Assembly (NCBI RefSeq): GCF_000155975.1
Contig: NZ_GG730299.1
Span: 558,305-622,304 of the forward strand
Source of the DNA: Citrobacter youngae ATCC 29220
GTDB lineage: Bacteria; Pseudomonadota; Gammaproteobacteria; Enterobacterales; Enterobacteriaceae
Direction of reading: 5' to 3'
Length of the DNA: 64,000 bases
Under the pieces are notes generated by a model, which was not told the DNA's origin, searched no databases, and saw nothing but the letters and a program-made list of their open reading frames with translations. The position numbers and the translations under genes are program-made. Positions 32,561-41,084 of the stretch are shown here, piece after piece (position 1 is the stretch's first letter; every line of letters begins with the position of its first letter).

Positions 32561-32599
32561 TAGTGCTCTGGTTGCTGCAAGGCCAGGGGCGGTAGCGTG
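32561..32599 (+). promoter_or_regulatory. JUMPstart with ops element, O-antigen operon leader
   Basis: TAGTGCTCTGGTTGCTG followed by the exact ops core GGCGGTAGCGTG (32588-32599), almost identical to the JUMPstart consensus. It lies 74 bases before rmlB in the leader of the O-antigen operon and should recruit RfaH for read-through of the long AT-rich cluster. Confidence 0.95.
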
Positions 32600-32673
32600 C
32601 ATAATGCCCAGATGCGTGCATTATGTGCCAGCATATTAATAGTATTAATATAAACGATATTCGGAATTAAAAC

Positions 32674-33756
32674 GTGAAAATACTAGTTACTGGTGGGGCG
32701 GGTTTCATTGGATCTGCAGTAGTTCGTCATATTATTAAAAATACTCAGGATACCGTTGTTAATGTCGATAAACTTACCTACGCCGGTAACCTGGAGTCCC
32801 TTGCCGAAGTCAGCGAAAATCATCGCTATTATTTTGAACACGCGGATATCTGTGATAAAGCGGCTATGGAGCGTATTTTTGCCACTTATAAACCCGATGC
32901 GGTGATGCATCTTGCGGCTGAGAGTCATGTTGATCGCTCTATTACTGGTCCTGCAGCCTTTATTGAAACGAATATCGTCGGCACTTATGTATTACTTGAG
33001 GCTGCTCGTGGCTATTGGAACGGGTTGGATGCAGATAAGAAACAGGCATTCCGTTTCCATCATATCTCCACGGATGAAGTATACGGCGATCTGCCACACC
33101 CAGACGAAGTGGCTGCCGGTGGCGTGTTCCCTCTGTTTACTGAAAAGACGGCTTATGCGCCGAGTAGCCCATACTCTGCTTCAAAAGCATCCAGCGATCA
33201 CCTGGTCCGGGCATGGTTACGCACTTATGGTTTCCCAACGATCGTCACTAACTGTTCCAATAACTACGGCCCGTATCACTTCCCTGAAAAGCTGATTCCG
33301 CTGGTTATCCTGAATGCACTTGAGGGTAAAGCATTACCGATTTATGGCAAAGGAGATCAGATTCGGGATTGGCTGTATGTTGAAGATCATGCCCGAGCGT
33401 TATACACCGTTGTGACTAAGGGCGTTGTAGGTGAAACCTACAATATTGGTGGGCATAACGAGAAGAAAAATCTGGACGTGGTCCATACTATCTGCGACTT
33501 GTTGGACGAGATAGTGCCAAAAGAAGGTTCTTACCGCGATCAACTTACCTACGTAGCTGACCGCCCTGGACACGATCGCCGTTATGCGATTGATGCAGCG
33601 AAAATCAGCAATGAACTGGGGTGGAAACCGCAGGAAACCTTTGAGAGCGGGATCCGTAAGACCGTTGAATGGTATCTCTCGAATACGCAGTGGGTTGAGA
33701 ATGTGAAAAGCGGCGCCTATAAGACGTGGATCGAGCAGAATTATGCAGCACGTTAA
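32674..33756 (+). CDS. rmlB: dTDP-glucose 4,6-dehydratase
   Basis: Forms dTDP-4-keto-6-deoxy-D-glucose from dTDP-glucose, the branch point to rhamnose, Fuc4N, Qui4N, Fuc3N and other deoxysugars. SDR fold with NAD motif GGAGFIG (7-13), catalytic Thr133-Asp134-Glu135 and Tyr167/Lys171. The start is GTG at 32674, usual for this gene in O-antigen loci. It is the first gene of the operon, and its base composition is more like the chromosome than that of the next genes. rmlC and rmlD do not follow, so the intermediate is probably used for an amino sugar rather than rhamnose. Confidence 0.97.
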   Translation: MKILVTGGAGFIGSAVVRHIIKNTQDTVVNVDKLTYAGNLESLAEVSENHRYYFEHADICDKAAMERIFATYKPDAVMHLAAESHVDRSITGPAAFIETNIVGTYVLLEAARGYWNGLDADKKQAFRFHHISTDEVYGDLPHPDEVAAGGVFPLFTEKTAYAPSSPYSASKASSDHLVRAWLRTYGFPTIVTNCSNNYGPYHFPEKLIPLVILNALEGKALPIYGKGDQIRDWLYVEDHARALYTVVTKGVVGETYNIGGHNEKKNLDVVHTICDLLDEIVPKEGSYRDQLTYVADRPGHDRRYAIDAAKISNELGWKPQETFESGIRKTVEWYLSNTQWVENVKSGAYKTWIEQNYAAR

Positions 33757-33826
33757 TTTTTTGATTTTATATTATATCAAAAAAACAGCGGCTATACTTA
33801 ATACTAAGTAATATAGAGAAGATTAA

Positions 33827-34900
33827 ATGATAAAGCTAAATTGTCCTATTGTTCCAGATATATCTAAGTATACATCACTAATAGAAAAAATTAATGAAAA
33901 TGGATGGTATACAAATTTTGGGCCAATGCATGAAGAACTAACAGAACGATTATCATTATATCTTGGAGTTGATAATTTACTATTGGTCTCAAATGGAACA
34001 TTAGCGCTTCAGGTTGCGTATGAAACTCTAGGTGTCAAAAGAGCAATAACCACACCATATAGCTTTGTTGCAACTGCATCAACGTTAGCTTGGCAAAAAA
34101 AAGATATTATTTATGCAGATGTTCAAAAAGAAACCGGTAATATTTGTTTCGATAATGTTCAAAATATATTAAATGAAAAAAATGATTATGATAGTGTAGT
34201 AGCGACACATGTATTCGGAAATCCATGCGAAGTTGATAAGTTTATAGACTTAGATAAAAAAGTAAATGTGATATATGATGCCGCGCATGCTTTTGGTGTA
34301 AAGAATAAAGGTAAAAGCATCCTGAGTTATGGAGATGCCAGTACGATTAGTTTTCATGCAACGAAAGTTTTTCACACTATAGAAGGTGGGGCGATTGTTT
34401 TTAAGACAAAAGCTCATTTTGAGGAAGCTAAGCGATTAATCAATTTCGGTATAGAGTTAGATAAAGGCATTCAATCTGTTGGTATAAATGCAAAACTAAA
34501 TGAATACCAAGCAGCTGCAGGCCTTGTGTTAATGGATAATATTGGCGAAATTATAGATAAAAGGGTCAGTTTATTCGAATTATATCGCGAGTCTCTAGAT
34601 GATGTTATTGCTATGCCTAAATGGCTAGAAGGCTCAACCTATAATGGCGCGTATATGCCGATTTTTTGTGATAGTGAAGAACAGCTTATCCTCTTAATGG
34701 AAAAATTAGGAGCTTGTGGTATTCAGACAAGAAGATACTTTTATCCATCATTAAATAATGTTATTAAAGCTAATGATACAAGCTGTACTTCGAATTCGGA
34801 TGATCTGGCCAGACGATCACTGTGTCTTCCACTACATTATTATATGACAAAAAAAGACGTACTAACTGTAACTGAAAATATAAAGAAAGTTTTAAAATAA
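33827..34900 (+). CDS. vioA: VioA-like dTDP-4-keto-6-deoxyglucose aminotransferase (DegT/DnrJ/EryC1)
   Basis: PLP-dependent sugar aminotransferase that by family and context should turn the RmlB product into dTDP-4-amino-4,6-dideoxy-D-glucose (Qui4N). The N-terminal pattern (WYTNFGPMHEELTERLSLYLG) and SNGTLAL fit the VioA group. The cofactor lysine is Lys180 in SFHATKVFHT, and DAAHA (151-155) holds the ring-pairing aspartate. 357 residues, complete, strongly AT-rich. No 3,4-ketoisomerase of the FdtA/QdtA type is nearby, which argues against a 3-amino sugar. The product could instead be the galacto epimer (Fuc4N); sequence alone does not decide. Confidence 0.75.
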   Translation: MIKLNCPIVPDISKYTSLIEKINENGWYTNFGPMHEELTERLSLYLGVDNLLLVSNGTLALQVAYETLGVKRAITTPYSFVATASTLAWQKKDIIYADVQKETGNICFDNVQNILNEKNDYDSVVATHVFGNPCEVDKFIDLDKKVNVIYDAAHAFGVKNKGKSILSYGDASTISFHATKVFHTIEGGAIVFKTKAHFEEAKRLINFGIELDKGIQSVGINAKLNEYQAAAGLVLMDNIGEIIDKRVSLFELYRESLDDVIAMPKWLEGSTYNGAYMPIFCDSEEQLILLMEKLGACGIQTRRYFYPSLNNVIKANDTSCTSNSDDLARRSLCLPLHYYMTKKDVLTVTENIKKVLK

Positions 34901-34913
34901 AAAAGGAATGGAA

Positions 34914-35618
34914 ATGAAAGTAGGAATAATGCAGCCATATTTTTTCCCTTATGTTGGATATTTTCAGCTTGCTAGTGCAGTTGACAAATTTGTTATTTAT
35001 GATGACATAGAGTTTTCAAAGAAAGGGTGGATTCAGAGAAATCGAATATTGATTAATAAACAGCCAACAACCTTTAGTATAGCTCTTAAAAAAGATTCAG
35101 ACTATTTGGACATAGTACAAAGAGAGTTGGCTGATACCTTTGATCGTATGAAACTATGTAGACAAATACAAGGTGCATATAGGAAAGCACCATATTTTAA
35201 TGAAGTATATAAATTACTAGAAGATATAATATTGTATGAGGATAATAATTTATTTAATTATATTAAAAACTCAGTGGTACAGTTATTAAATATATTAAAT
35301 ATTGATGTCGAATTAGTTACTTCCTCGGCTTTAAATTTATCCAGAGACTATAAGTCACAGGAGCGTGTTATTCGTACGTGTATTGCACTGGGAGCTGATG
35401 AATATATTAACCCACCCGGTGGTTTAGAATTGTATACGGAATCTGAATTCGTAAAGAATGGATTAAAGTTAAAGTTCCTGGAACCTGTGATAGAACCTTA
35501 TCAGCAGTCAGTTGATTCATTTATTTCCCATCTTTCTATTATTGATGTAATGATGTGGAATGGTCTCGAAAAGACTCAACAAATGGCGCACAAAAATGCA
35601 TTCATACAAAATAGCTAA
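34914..35618 (+). CDS. WbqC-family protein, candidate sugar N-acylation enzyme
   Basis: Member of the WbqC-like family found next to amino-sugar genes in many O-antigen loci. Signature stretches are MQPYFFPYVGYFQL (6-19) and YDDIEFSKKGWIQRNRI (29-45), with a later NPPGG. I choose the ATG at 34914 (234 residues) because AAGG then has normal spacing; the ATG at 34908 is too close to it. The family's reaction is not known to me with certainty. From memory, wbqC was named in E. coli O121/Shigella dysenteriae 7, whose O-antigen carries N-acetylglycyl-Qui4N, so a role in attaching an aminoacyl group to the 4-amino sugar is an attractive inference. Confidence 0.7.
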   Translation: MKVGIMQPYFFPYVGYFQLASAVDKFVIYDDIEFSKKGWIQRNRILINKQPTTFSIALKKDSDYLDIVQRELADTFDRMKLCRQIQGAYRKAPYFNEVYKLLEDIILYEDNNLFNYIKNSVVQLLNILNIDVELVTSSALNLSRDYKSQERVIRTCIALGADEYINPPGGLELYTESEFVKNGLKLKFLEPVIEPYQQSVDSFISHLSIIDVMMWNGLEKTQQMAHKNAFIQNS

Positions 35619-36054
35619 GGTCGATGAGTTTTCAGCAGCAGGTTTTATTGATTTTGTGGTAAGGAATGATGTTTTTTTTACGCCACCTCTTTCACAACGT
35701 GTGGTGCTACATAATTACATAACGAAACTTTTGGAAAATGCAAGGAGTTATCTTCTTCTTATGGATGAAGATAACGAAATTGCCTGTGCTGTATCCTGCT
35801 ATGTGAATAGAAAAGAGTTTGCTTTTATAACGATGGTACTCACCGATCATAAATTCAAAGGCAAAGGGTATGCTCGAATACTGTTGCAACATGTGTTGTC
35901 TGATATTGGTACATATGGCCACTCTGAGGTACGGTTAGAAGTACACAAAGATAATAAGGCAGCAATCGGATTATACAAAAGTCTAGGTTTTTCGATATTA
36001 CAAACTCATAAAGATGTTTACTATATCATGACATTGGTGTCACATGATAAATAA
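35596..36054 (+). CDS. GNAT-family N-acetyltransferase
   Basis: Small acetyl-CoA-dependent transferase, 152 residues from the ATG at 35596. An in-frame ATG at 35560 would add 12 residues; neither start has a strong Shine-Dalgarno, and both overlap the preceding gene, suggesting coupled translation. The acetyl-CoA loop is LTDHKFKGKGYARILL (GKGYA at 89-93), and the late GNAT motif is VHKDNKAAIGLYKSLGF (117-133). Lying between the WbqC-family gene and wzx, it probably acetylates either the 4-amino group itself or a glycyl group placed on it. Confidence 0.75.
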   Translation: MHSYKIAKVDEFSAAGFIDFVVRNDVFFTPPLSQRVVLHNYITKLLENARSYLLLMDEDNEIACAVSCYVNRKEFAFITMVLTDHKFKGKGYARILLQHVLSDIGTYGHSEVRLEVHKDNKAAIGLYKSLGFSILQTHKDVYYIMTLVSHDK

Positions 36055-37585
36055 GTTATTTGTTAATGTAGTGGCTAACTATATAGGACAAGTATACATT
36101 GCAATCGTTGGGATTGCGGTAGTTCCTATATATCTATCAAAGCTCGGAAGTGAAGGTTTTGGGCTGGTTTCATTTTTCACATTATTGCAATCATTACTAG
36201 TTGTATTAGATTTAGGCATCTCATCCACTTTATCCAGAGAGGTGGCTATTTTAAAATCTAAGGCTGGCTATTTGCCAGTCTTTAAAAAAATATTAAAATT
36301 TGTGATTATTGCTTTTCTGATTGTGGCAGTTTTGATCATTGGAAGCATCAATTTTTCCAAAGAAATAATAGCGACAAAATGGCTGAATACATCAGGTACT
36401 AACTTATTTTTAGTAGAATATTCACTCTCTATCATTGGAGTAATTATTGCTTTAAGGTGGTGTGCTGGTCCATTCAAAAGCGTTATTCTTGGTTGTGAAG
36501 AGCAAATTAAATTCAATATAATAAATACTATAGTTGCTACGTTAAGGTTTGTGATAGTAATACCAGTAATGTCTTTTTATGGTAATAATGTTAAAGTTTT
36601 TTTTACATATCAACTCTTGGCCGCAATAATTGAATTTGTATTATTTTTACTATTGTCTATATTCTGTTTTAAAAAAATAGAGAAAGAAGTCAAAGAAGAT
36701 ACCCACAGTTCATTTACTCATGAGTTTTATTCAGAGATTAAGCGAGTGGGAAAATTCTCTTGTGGCATTGCACTGACATCCGCAGCATGGATAGCGATCA
36801 GTCAATCAGATAAAATAATTCTTAGCAAGTTCTTAACTATCTCTGATTATGGGATGTTTTCTGTAGCTGCAACTATTGCAGGTGGTATATTAATTCTGAG
36901 CACTCCGATATCACAAGCTATATTACCCAGGATGAGCTCATTATATAGCGATGGTGATCTCGATGGCCTATATAATGTATATTCTTTAGCTTCAAAGGGG
37001 GTGATTAGTTTACTTGCGCCGATATCGTTGGTAATGGCAGCAAATTCAGAATTGGTTTTATCTGTTTGGACTGGAAATAATGTTATTGCCACTCACTCAG
37101 CAGATGTTTTAACTTGTTATGCTTTAGGTAATTTATTTTTTGCTATTGCTGCATTTCCATATTATCTGCAATATGCTTTTGGTCAGATTAGATTACATGT
37201 ATATGGGAATATTTTCTTCATAATCATTATTATTCCTAGTTTAATTTTATCAATTAAAACTTTTGGAGCTATTGGTGCTGGTTATGTTTGGCTAATGCAA
37301 AATGCTATTTTCCTTATTCTTTGGAGTTGGTTTATTCATGGGCGATTTATTCGTTCTAAACGTATAGCATGGCTCATAAGTGACGTATTAGTAACTTTAA
37401 TACCTACAATACTAATTATTATAATATTCAAAATAATTTACCCTTCAGAAGAACATGGCCGCATGTTTTCGTTTTTTATTCTGGCATCACAATCTGTAAT
37501 AGCCTTTTTATCAACTATATTAGCAGACGCTAGAGTAAGAAAAATTATAAAAATAAAAATAATTAAGAGGAAATATGAAATTTAA
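36044..37585 (+). CDS. wzx: O-antigen repeat-unit flippase Wzx
   Basis: Polytopic MOP/PST-type inner-membrane protein of 513 residues with about 12-14 hydrophobic segments, starting KLFVNVVANYIGQVYIAIVGI, typical of Wzx. It should flip the finished undecaprenyl-diphosphate repeat to the periplasm. It overlaps the upstream acetyltransferase gene by 11 bases and the downstream wzy by 11 bases. Very AT-rich and rich in rare codons such as ATA and AGA, as usual for serotype-specific flippases. It is clearly different from WzxC of the colanic acid operon. Confidence 0.9.
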   Translation: MINKLFVNVVANYIGQVYIAIVGIAVVPIYLSKLGSEGFGLVSFFTLLQSLLVVLDLGISSTLSREVAILKSKAGYLPVFKKILKFVIIAFLIVAVLIIGSINFSKEIIATKWLNTSGTNLFLVEYSLSIIGVIIALRWCAGPFKSVILGCEEQIKFNIINTIVATLRFVIVIPVMSFYGNNVKVFFTYQLLAAIIEFVLFLLLSIFCFKKIEKEVKEDTHSSFTHEFYSEIKRVGKFSCGIALTSAAWIAISQSDKIILSKFLTISDYGMFSVAATIAGGILILSTPISQAILPRMSSLYSDGDLDGLYNVYSLASKGVISLLAPISLVMAANSELVLSVWTGNNVIATHSADVLTCYALGNLFFAIAAFPYYLQYAFGQIRLHVYGNIFFIIIIIPSLILSIKTFGAIGAGYVWLMQNAIFLILWSWFIHGRFIRSKRIAWLISDVLVTLIPTILIIIIFKIIYPSEEHGRMFSFFILASQSVIAFLSTILADARVRKIIKIKIIKRKYEI

Positions 37586-38762
37586 GATTACTGATGCGCG
37601 AGTGATTATTTTTCTGATCTATCTTGTCCCTAATCTTATCGCTTTTATTTTGTCTAGTAGTCAAGGCAATATCTTGGTAGAAAGTTACTCCTTTAGTTAT
37701 GAATCAATAAATGGGGTTATAGGTTTTGGGTATGTTATCTTTTCATTGATATTTATCACTGTTGGATATTTTGTATTTTCGAATATATGTTATCCAAAGA
37801 ATAAACCCTTAGCAGAATTAGGTTATACCCAATGTACTAGAATTGGATTTTTTATCTTTATCATTCAATTTCTTTTTATCATTTTTAATAGGTATTATGG
37901 GTTAAACATAGCCGGTGCTGAGATCGATATCAGTGCCAGCCCAGTAGTCTTGCGTTATTTTTTTGTTATCTTAAATCCTGATATATTCTTCCTTATCTAT
38001 GCTTGTAAATCTGCTAACAATAATTTATTCAAAGTTAACTGTGTGATCTATTTATCTTCAACCATTTTAAGAGGTTGGAGTGGGGGGATTGTATTTCTGT
38101 TCTTAATATTTCTCTGCAGATCTAACGCAATTAAAATTGGTCTGAAAGCAATACTTCTTTGTTGTCTTCTTATTCTTATTTCACCATTTATAATGGAAAT
38201 TAAATGGTTTATCAGATCTAATGGCATGGAATCTGCTAATTTATTTTCAACGATTCACTATAGCGAAGCTCTTTACCAATTTTTTGAATATTTGGTCTAT
38301 AGATTACAACAGTTAACAAATGTCATTTTTCTTACCGACAGAGTTGGTTATTTCTCTCTTTTATATCAACAGAATGAAATAGTTCCATATTGGGGAGAGA
38401 TTTTAGGACTTAAGAATATTTATCAGGCTTCATATCCAAATGCACTTCCATTAGGCCAATGGCTAGGTGGAAGTATTGAAAATACGGTTGTATCATGGAA
38501 CTCCAACCCAGGTCTCGCAGGATGGATTATCTTACTTTCGAACTATTCGCTGATTTCAGCTGGTCTTGCAATCTTGGTTGTAATTGTTTCTTTATTCTTT
38601 AATATATACTTTTCATCTCTAATTGGTGGTGAGGTTTTAAAGAAATTCTCTTATGTCTTTTGCATTCTCTATCTTTTTCCAGGATGGATGGGAATGTACA
38701 TTAATCTATTATTTTATTTCGTTATTTGGCTTGTGATATGTAAATTCTTAAGGGTTAAATGA
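37575..38762 (+). CDS. wzy: O-antigen polymerase Wzy
   Basis: Polytopic inner-membrane protein of 395 residues with about ten to eleven hydrophobic segments and a long hydrophilic loop around residues 260-315, the usual layout of Wzy polymerases. No catalytic motif is diagnostic. The call rests on topology, the overlap with wzx and the lack of another candidate. It would join repeat units in the periplasm, with WzzB (encoded at 47.7 kb) setting chain length. Strongly AT-rich, so probably serotype-specific. Confidence 0.8.
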   Translation: MKFKITDARVIIFLIYLVPNLIAFILSSSQGNILVESYSFSYESINGVIGFGYVIFSLIFITVGYFVFSNICYPKNKPLAELGYTQCTRIGFFIFIIQFLFIIFNRYYGLNIAGAEIDISASPVVLRYFFVILNPDIFFLIYACKSANNNLFKVNCVIYLSSTILRGWSGGIVFLFLIFLCRSNAIKIGLKAILLCCLLILISPFIMEIKWFIRSNGMESANLFSTIHYSEALYQFFEYLVYRLQQLTNVIFLTDRVGYFSLLYQQNEIVPYWGEILGLKNIYQASYPNALPLGQWLGGSIENTVVSWNSNPGLAGWIILLSNYSLISAGLAILVVIVSLFFNIYFSSLIGGEVLKKFSYVFCILYLFPGWMGMYINLLFYFVIWLVICKFLRVK

Positions 38763-39653
38763 ATGAAACTTAGCGTATGTGTAAGTACATATAACCAAGA
38801 AAAATATATTAAAGAATGTCTTGATAGTATTGATATGCAGGAAATGGAAATTCCTTTTGAAATCATTGTTGGGGTTGATAAATCCTCTGATAATACTTTG
38901 AGAATAGTTTCAAATTTCGCTAAAACAGCAACTAATACTGTAAAAATAATAACGAGTGACACTCAGGTTGGGGCATCCGAAAATTATTTAAGGATTCACC
39001 AAATAGCCAATGGTGAGTATGTTTGTCACATCGATGGCGATGATTTAATGTTGCAGGGAAAATTACAAAAGCAGGTTTCCATATTAGATAGTAATTCAAA
39101 TTTAAGTGCTGTATGGCACAATATGGTATTATTTTCTGATTCAGGCGATGTTTTAAATCCCAGCTATGCGTCTGTGTGGGATGGTGAGATCTCATTAAGT
39201 GATTTTCTTCGCGTTGGATTCGTTTCAGCACATTCTTCGATTATGTACAGGCGTGATTGCAGGAGCACTTACAAATACGACTACCCAGTTCCAGATTATG
39301 CAATATTCTTAGACCTTTTAGCCCATGGCAATGGATACGTTATTAATCAATCCCTTGGTCAATACAGACACAATGTTGTTTCCGGTGTTATTAGCACAGG
39401 ATTTAATAGTTTCAAAGGTAATCTATATCGCTCATTATATGATTTTGTACTGACGGCCGATGGAAGTAGTTATAGGAAAAAAGATATATTTTGTTTCTCT
39501 CTATTGAATTTGTTATCTGACATTAAGTCGAAAAGGGGAGTAGATAGACTATTAATGCTCATTTTGAAAAAAAATATATCACTAGTAAATCCCTTTATAC
39601 TAATTGACAGCTATAAGAAAATGATGCTCGCTAGTGTCAAGAAAAAAGGATAG
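38763..39653 (+). CDS. O-antigen glycosyltransferase, GT2
   Basis: Family 2 GT-A transferase of 296 residues. The fold start KLSVCVSTYNQEKYI, the aspartate-serine segment GVDKSSDNT and the metal-binding HIDGDD near residue 95 are all present. It starts directly after the wzy stop. Donor and linkage cannot be read from the sequence; it is one of two classical transferases in the cluster. Confidence 0.85.
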   Translation: MKLSVCVSTYNQEKYIKECLDSIDMQEMEIPFEIIVGVDKSSDNTLRIVSNFAKTATNTVKIITSDTQVGASENYLRIHQIANGEYVCHIDGDDLMLQGKLQKQVSILDSNSNLSAVWHNMVLFSDSGDVLNPSYASVWDGEISLSDFLRVGFVSAHSSIMYRRDCRSTYKYDYPVPDYAIFLDLLAHGNGYVINQSLGQYRHNVVSGVISTGFNSFKGNLYRSLYDFVLTADGSSYRKKDIFCFSLLNLLSDIKSKRGVDRLLMLILKKNISLVNPFILIDSYKKMMLASVKKKG

Positions 39654-39657
39654 CGTA

Positions 39658-40308
39658 ATGAAAAAAGCTATAGTTGATGTATGTGATACGCTTTATTATA
39701 GTAATACTACGTTTGATTTTCTTGAAAGGATCGCGTCAAAAAAACTGGAAACCCAGCTATTAGCTTTGCGTAGAGTAAGAAGTCTGATGCTGTTGAATTC
39801 AGTACTCTTTAAATTATTTAAAGTAGATATTTATCGACGATTGTGTATTTATAAACTCCTGTCAGGAAAAAAATTATCAGAAATAAAGTCAGAGAGTGAA
39901 TTATTTTATGAAAATGTTTTATGTGCAAAGAAGATTATTGAAACGCATGCAATAATAAAAAAGTTGAGTGAAGATTTTCAATTCATCCTCTGTTCCGCCT
40001 CAATTGATCCTGTAGTCGAAGTGATAGCTGATAAAATGGGGTGTGAACAATTTTTTAGTACTCGCCTTATAGCAAAAGATGGTATTTATACAGGGCAGAT
40101 TTTCGTAGATTTGTTAGGCCGGAAAGGTAAGCATCTAAAAGAAGCAGATGTAAGCTATAACTTAGTTATCACGGACAACAAAAGTGATATAGATTTAATA
40201 GAAACCTGCGGAAAAGCCATAATAATTTCAGAAGAGAAAAATATTAACTTTTGGAATGATTTTAAATTAAAAAATAAGACAATGGATATCAAGGTTGTGA
40301 TTGTATGA
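39658..40308 (+). CDS. HAD phosphatase, candidate phosphoribosyl-phosphatase of a sugar-transfer module
   Basis: SerB-like HAD-family protein, 216 residues from the ATG at 39658, which has a good AAGGA signal; an in-frame ATG at 39634 is inside the previous gene. Motif I is D7-V-C9-D-T-L, motif II the serines of CSAS (113, 115), motif III a lysine in GRKGK, and motif IV TDNKSD with Asp173 and Asp177. The second aspartate of motif I, normally the general acid, is Cys9 here. Its stop overlaps the start of the UbiA-like gene by four bases (ATGA). I infer that it removes a 5-phosphate after that partner transfers a phosphopentosyl group. Confidence 0.7.
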   Translation: MKKAIVDVCDTLYYSNTTFDFLERIASKKLETQLLALRRVRSLMLLNSVLFKLFKVDIYRRLCIYKLLSGKKLSEIKSESELFYENVLCAKKIIETHAIIKKLSEDFQFILCSASIDPVVEVIADKMGCEQFFSTRLIAKDGIYTGQIFVDLLGRKGKHLKEADVSYNLVITDNKSDIDLIETCGKAIIISEEKNINFWNDFKLKNKTMDIKVVIV

Positions 40309-41075
40309 TTTTCTATTATGTGCCAATTTTATATTTATTCCACACGAGATTAAAATCACTCCCGGAAATTATCTCATGGACTATATTTTATTTGCTTCCA
40401 ATGTTTGTAATAGGATGCAATATAGTAACTATAAGTAATGTTATTTATATAATACTTGCAATTTTATTTGTTTATACCTTTTATGAGGTTGGCTATATAT
40501 TCAACGATGCTATTTTAATTAAAAAGGAAAAAAATCCAACGCTACGCCTAACAGATATTGAACTTGAATATGTATATCATAATTTCTCTAAGATTATGAT
40601 TGTTAGGACTGTTTGGGCAATATTAATTCTTTCTTTGTTCTATTTTTCTGGTTTCCACTATATATCGGCTAGCCTAGGTGGCATTGGAATTCTATTGATA
40701 TATTATTTTTATAATACGACAAGAAGTAATTTTAGTGCTATCTTATATTATTTGCTTATTAGTTTTAGGTTTTGTGTTCCTTTTATGATCCTTTACCAAC
40801 ATTTCCCTCTCTTGCTTCTGGTGATGCAGCCACTTTTGGCAACATTGGAATACACTGGAAAGAAAAAACTTTTCAATGGAATGTTTACATGGTTTATAGC
40901 TTACAAGGAGTACACACGATTTATTTGGTATCTCATAATATCCTCTCTTATCTATGTTCTTCCTTTCCCTTTGGGTGAGGATATCCGCTCAAGTATGTTA
41001 TTTGTTGCGTTAATGGGGCTGATGTTTAGAAGTGTGATTTTGTTTAAAATGGTTGTAAAAAAATGTAAGGCTTAG
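40305..41075 (+). CDS. UbiA-like membrane protein, candidate phosphoribosyl (pentofuranosyl) transferase
   Basis: Membrane protein of 256 residues with seven to nine hydrophobic segments. Residues 60-81 (YEVGYIFND, then KKEKNPTLR) resemble the first Asp-rich motif of the UbiA superfamily, as in mycobacterial decaprenylphosphoryl-phosphoribose synthase. N67 and D68 and the PTxR end are kept, but the second aspartate is Leu71 and the third is Glu75. UbiA proteins transfer prenyl groups or, in mycobacteria, a phosphoribosyl group from phosphoribosyl diphosphate. Coupling to a HAD phosphatase inside an O-antigen cluster suggests phosphopentose transfer to a lipid or glycan. The ATGA overlap fixes the start. 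Function is unproven. Confidence 0.6.
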   Translation: MIFYYVPILYLFHTRLKSLPEIISWTIFYLLPMFVIGCNIVTISNVIYIILAILFVYTFYEVGYIFNDAILIKKEKNPTLRLTDIELEYVYHNFSKIMIVRTVWAILILSLFYFSGFHYISASLGGIGILLIYYFYNTTRSNFSAILYYLLISFRFCVPFMILYQHFPLLLLVMQPLLATLEYTGKKKLFNGMFTWFIAYKEYTRFIWYLIISSLIYVLPFPLGEDIRSSMLFVALMGLMFRSVILFKMVVKKCKA

Positions 41076-41084
41076 AACATAGAT

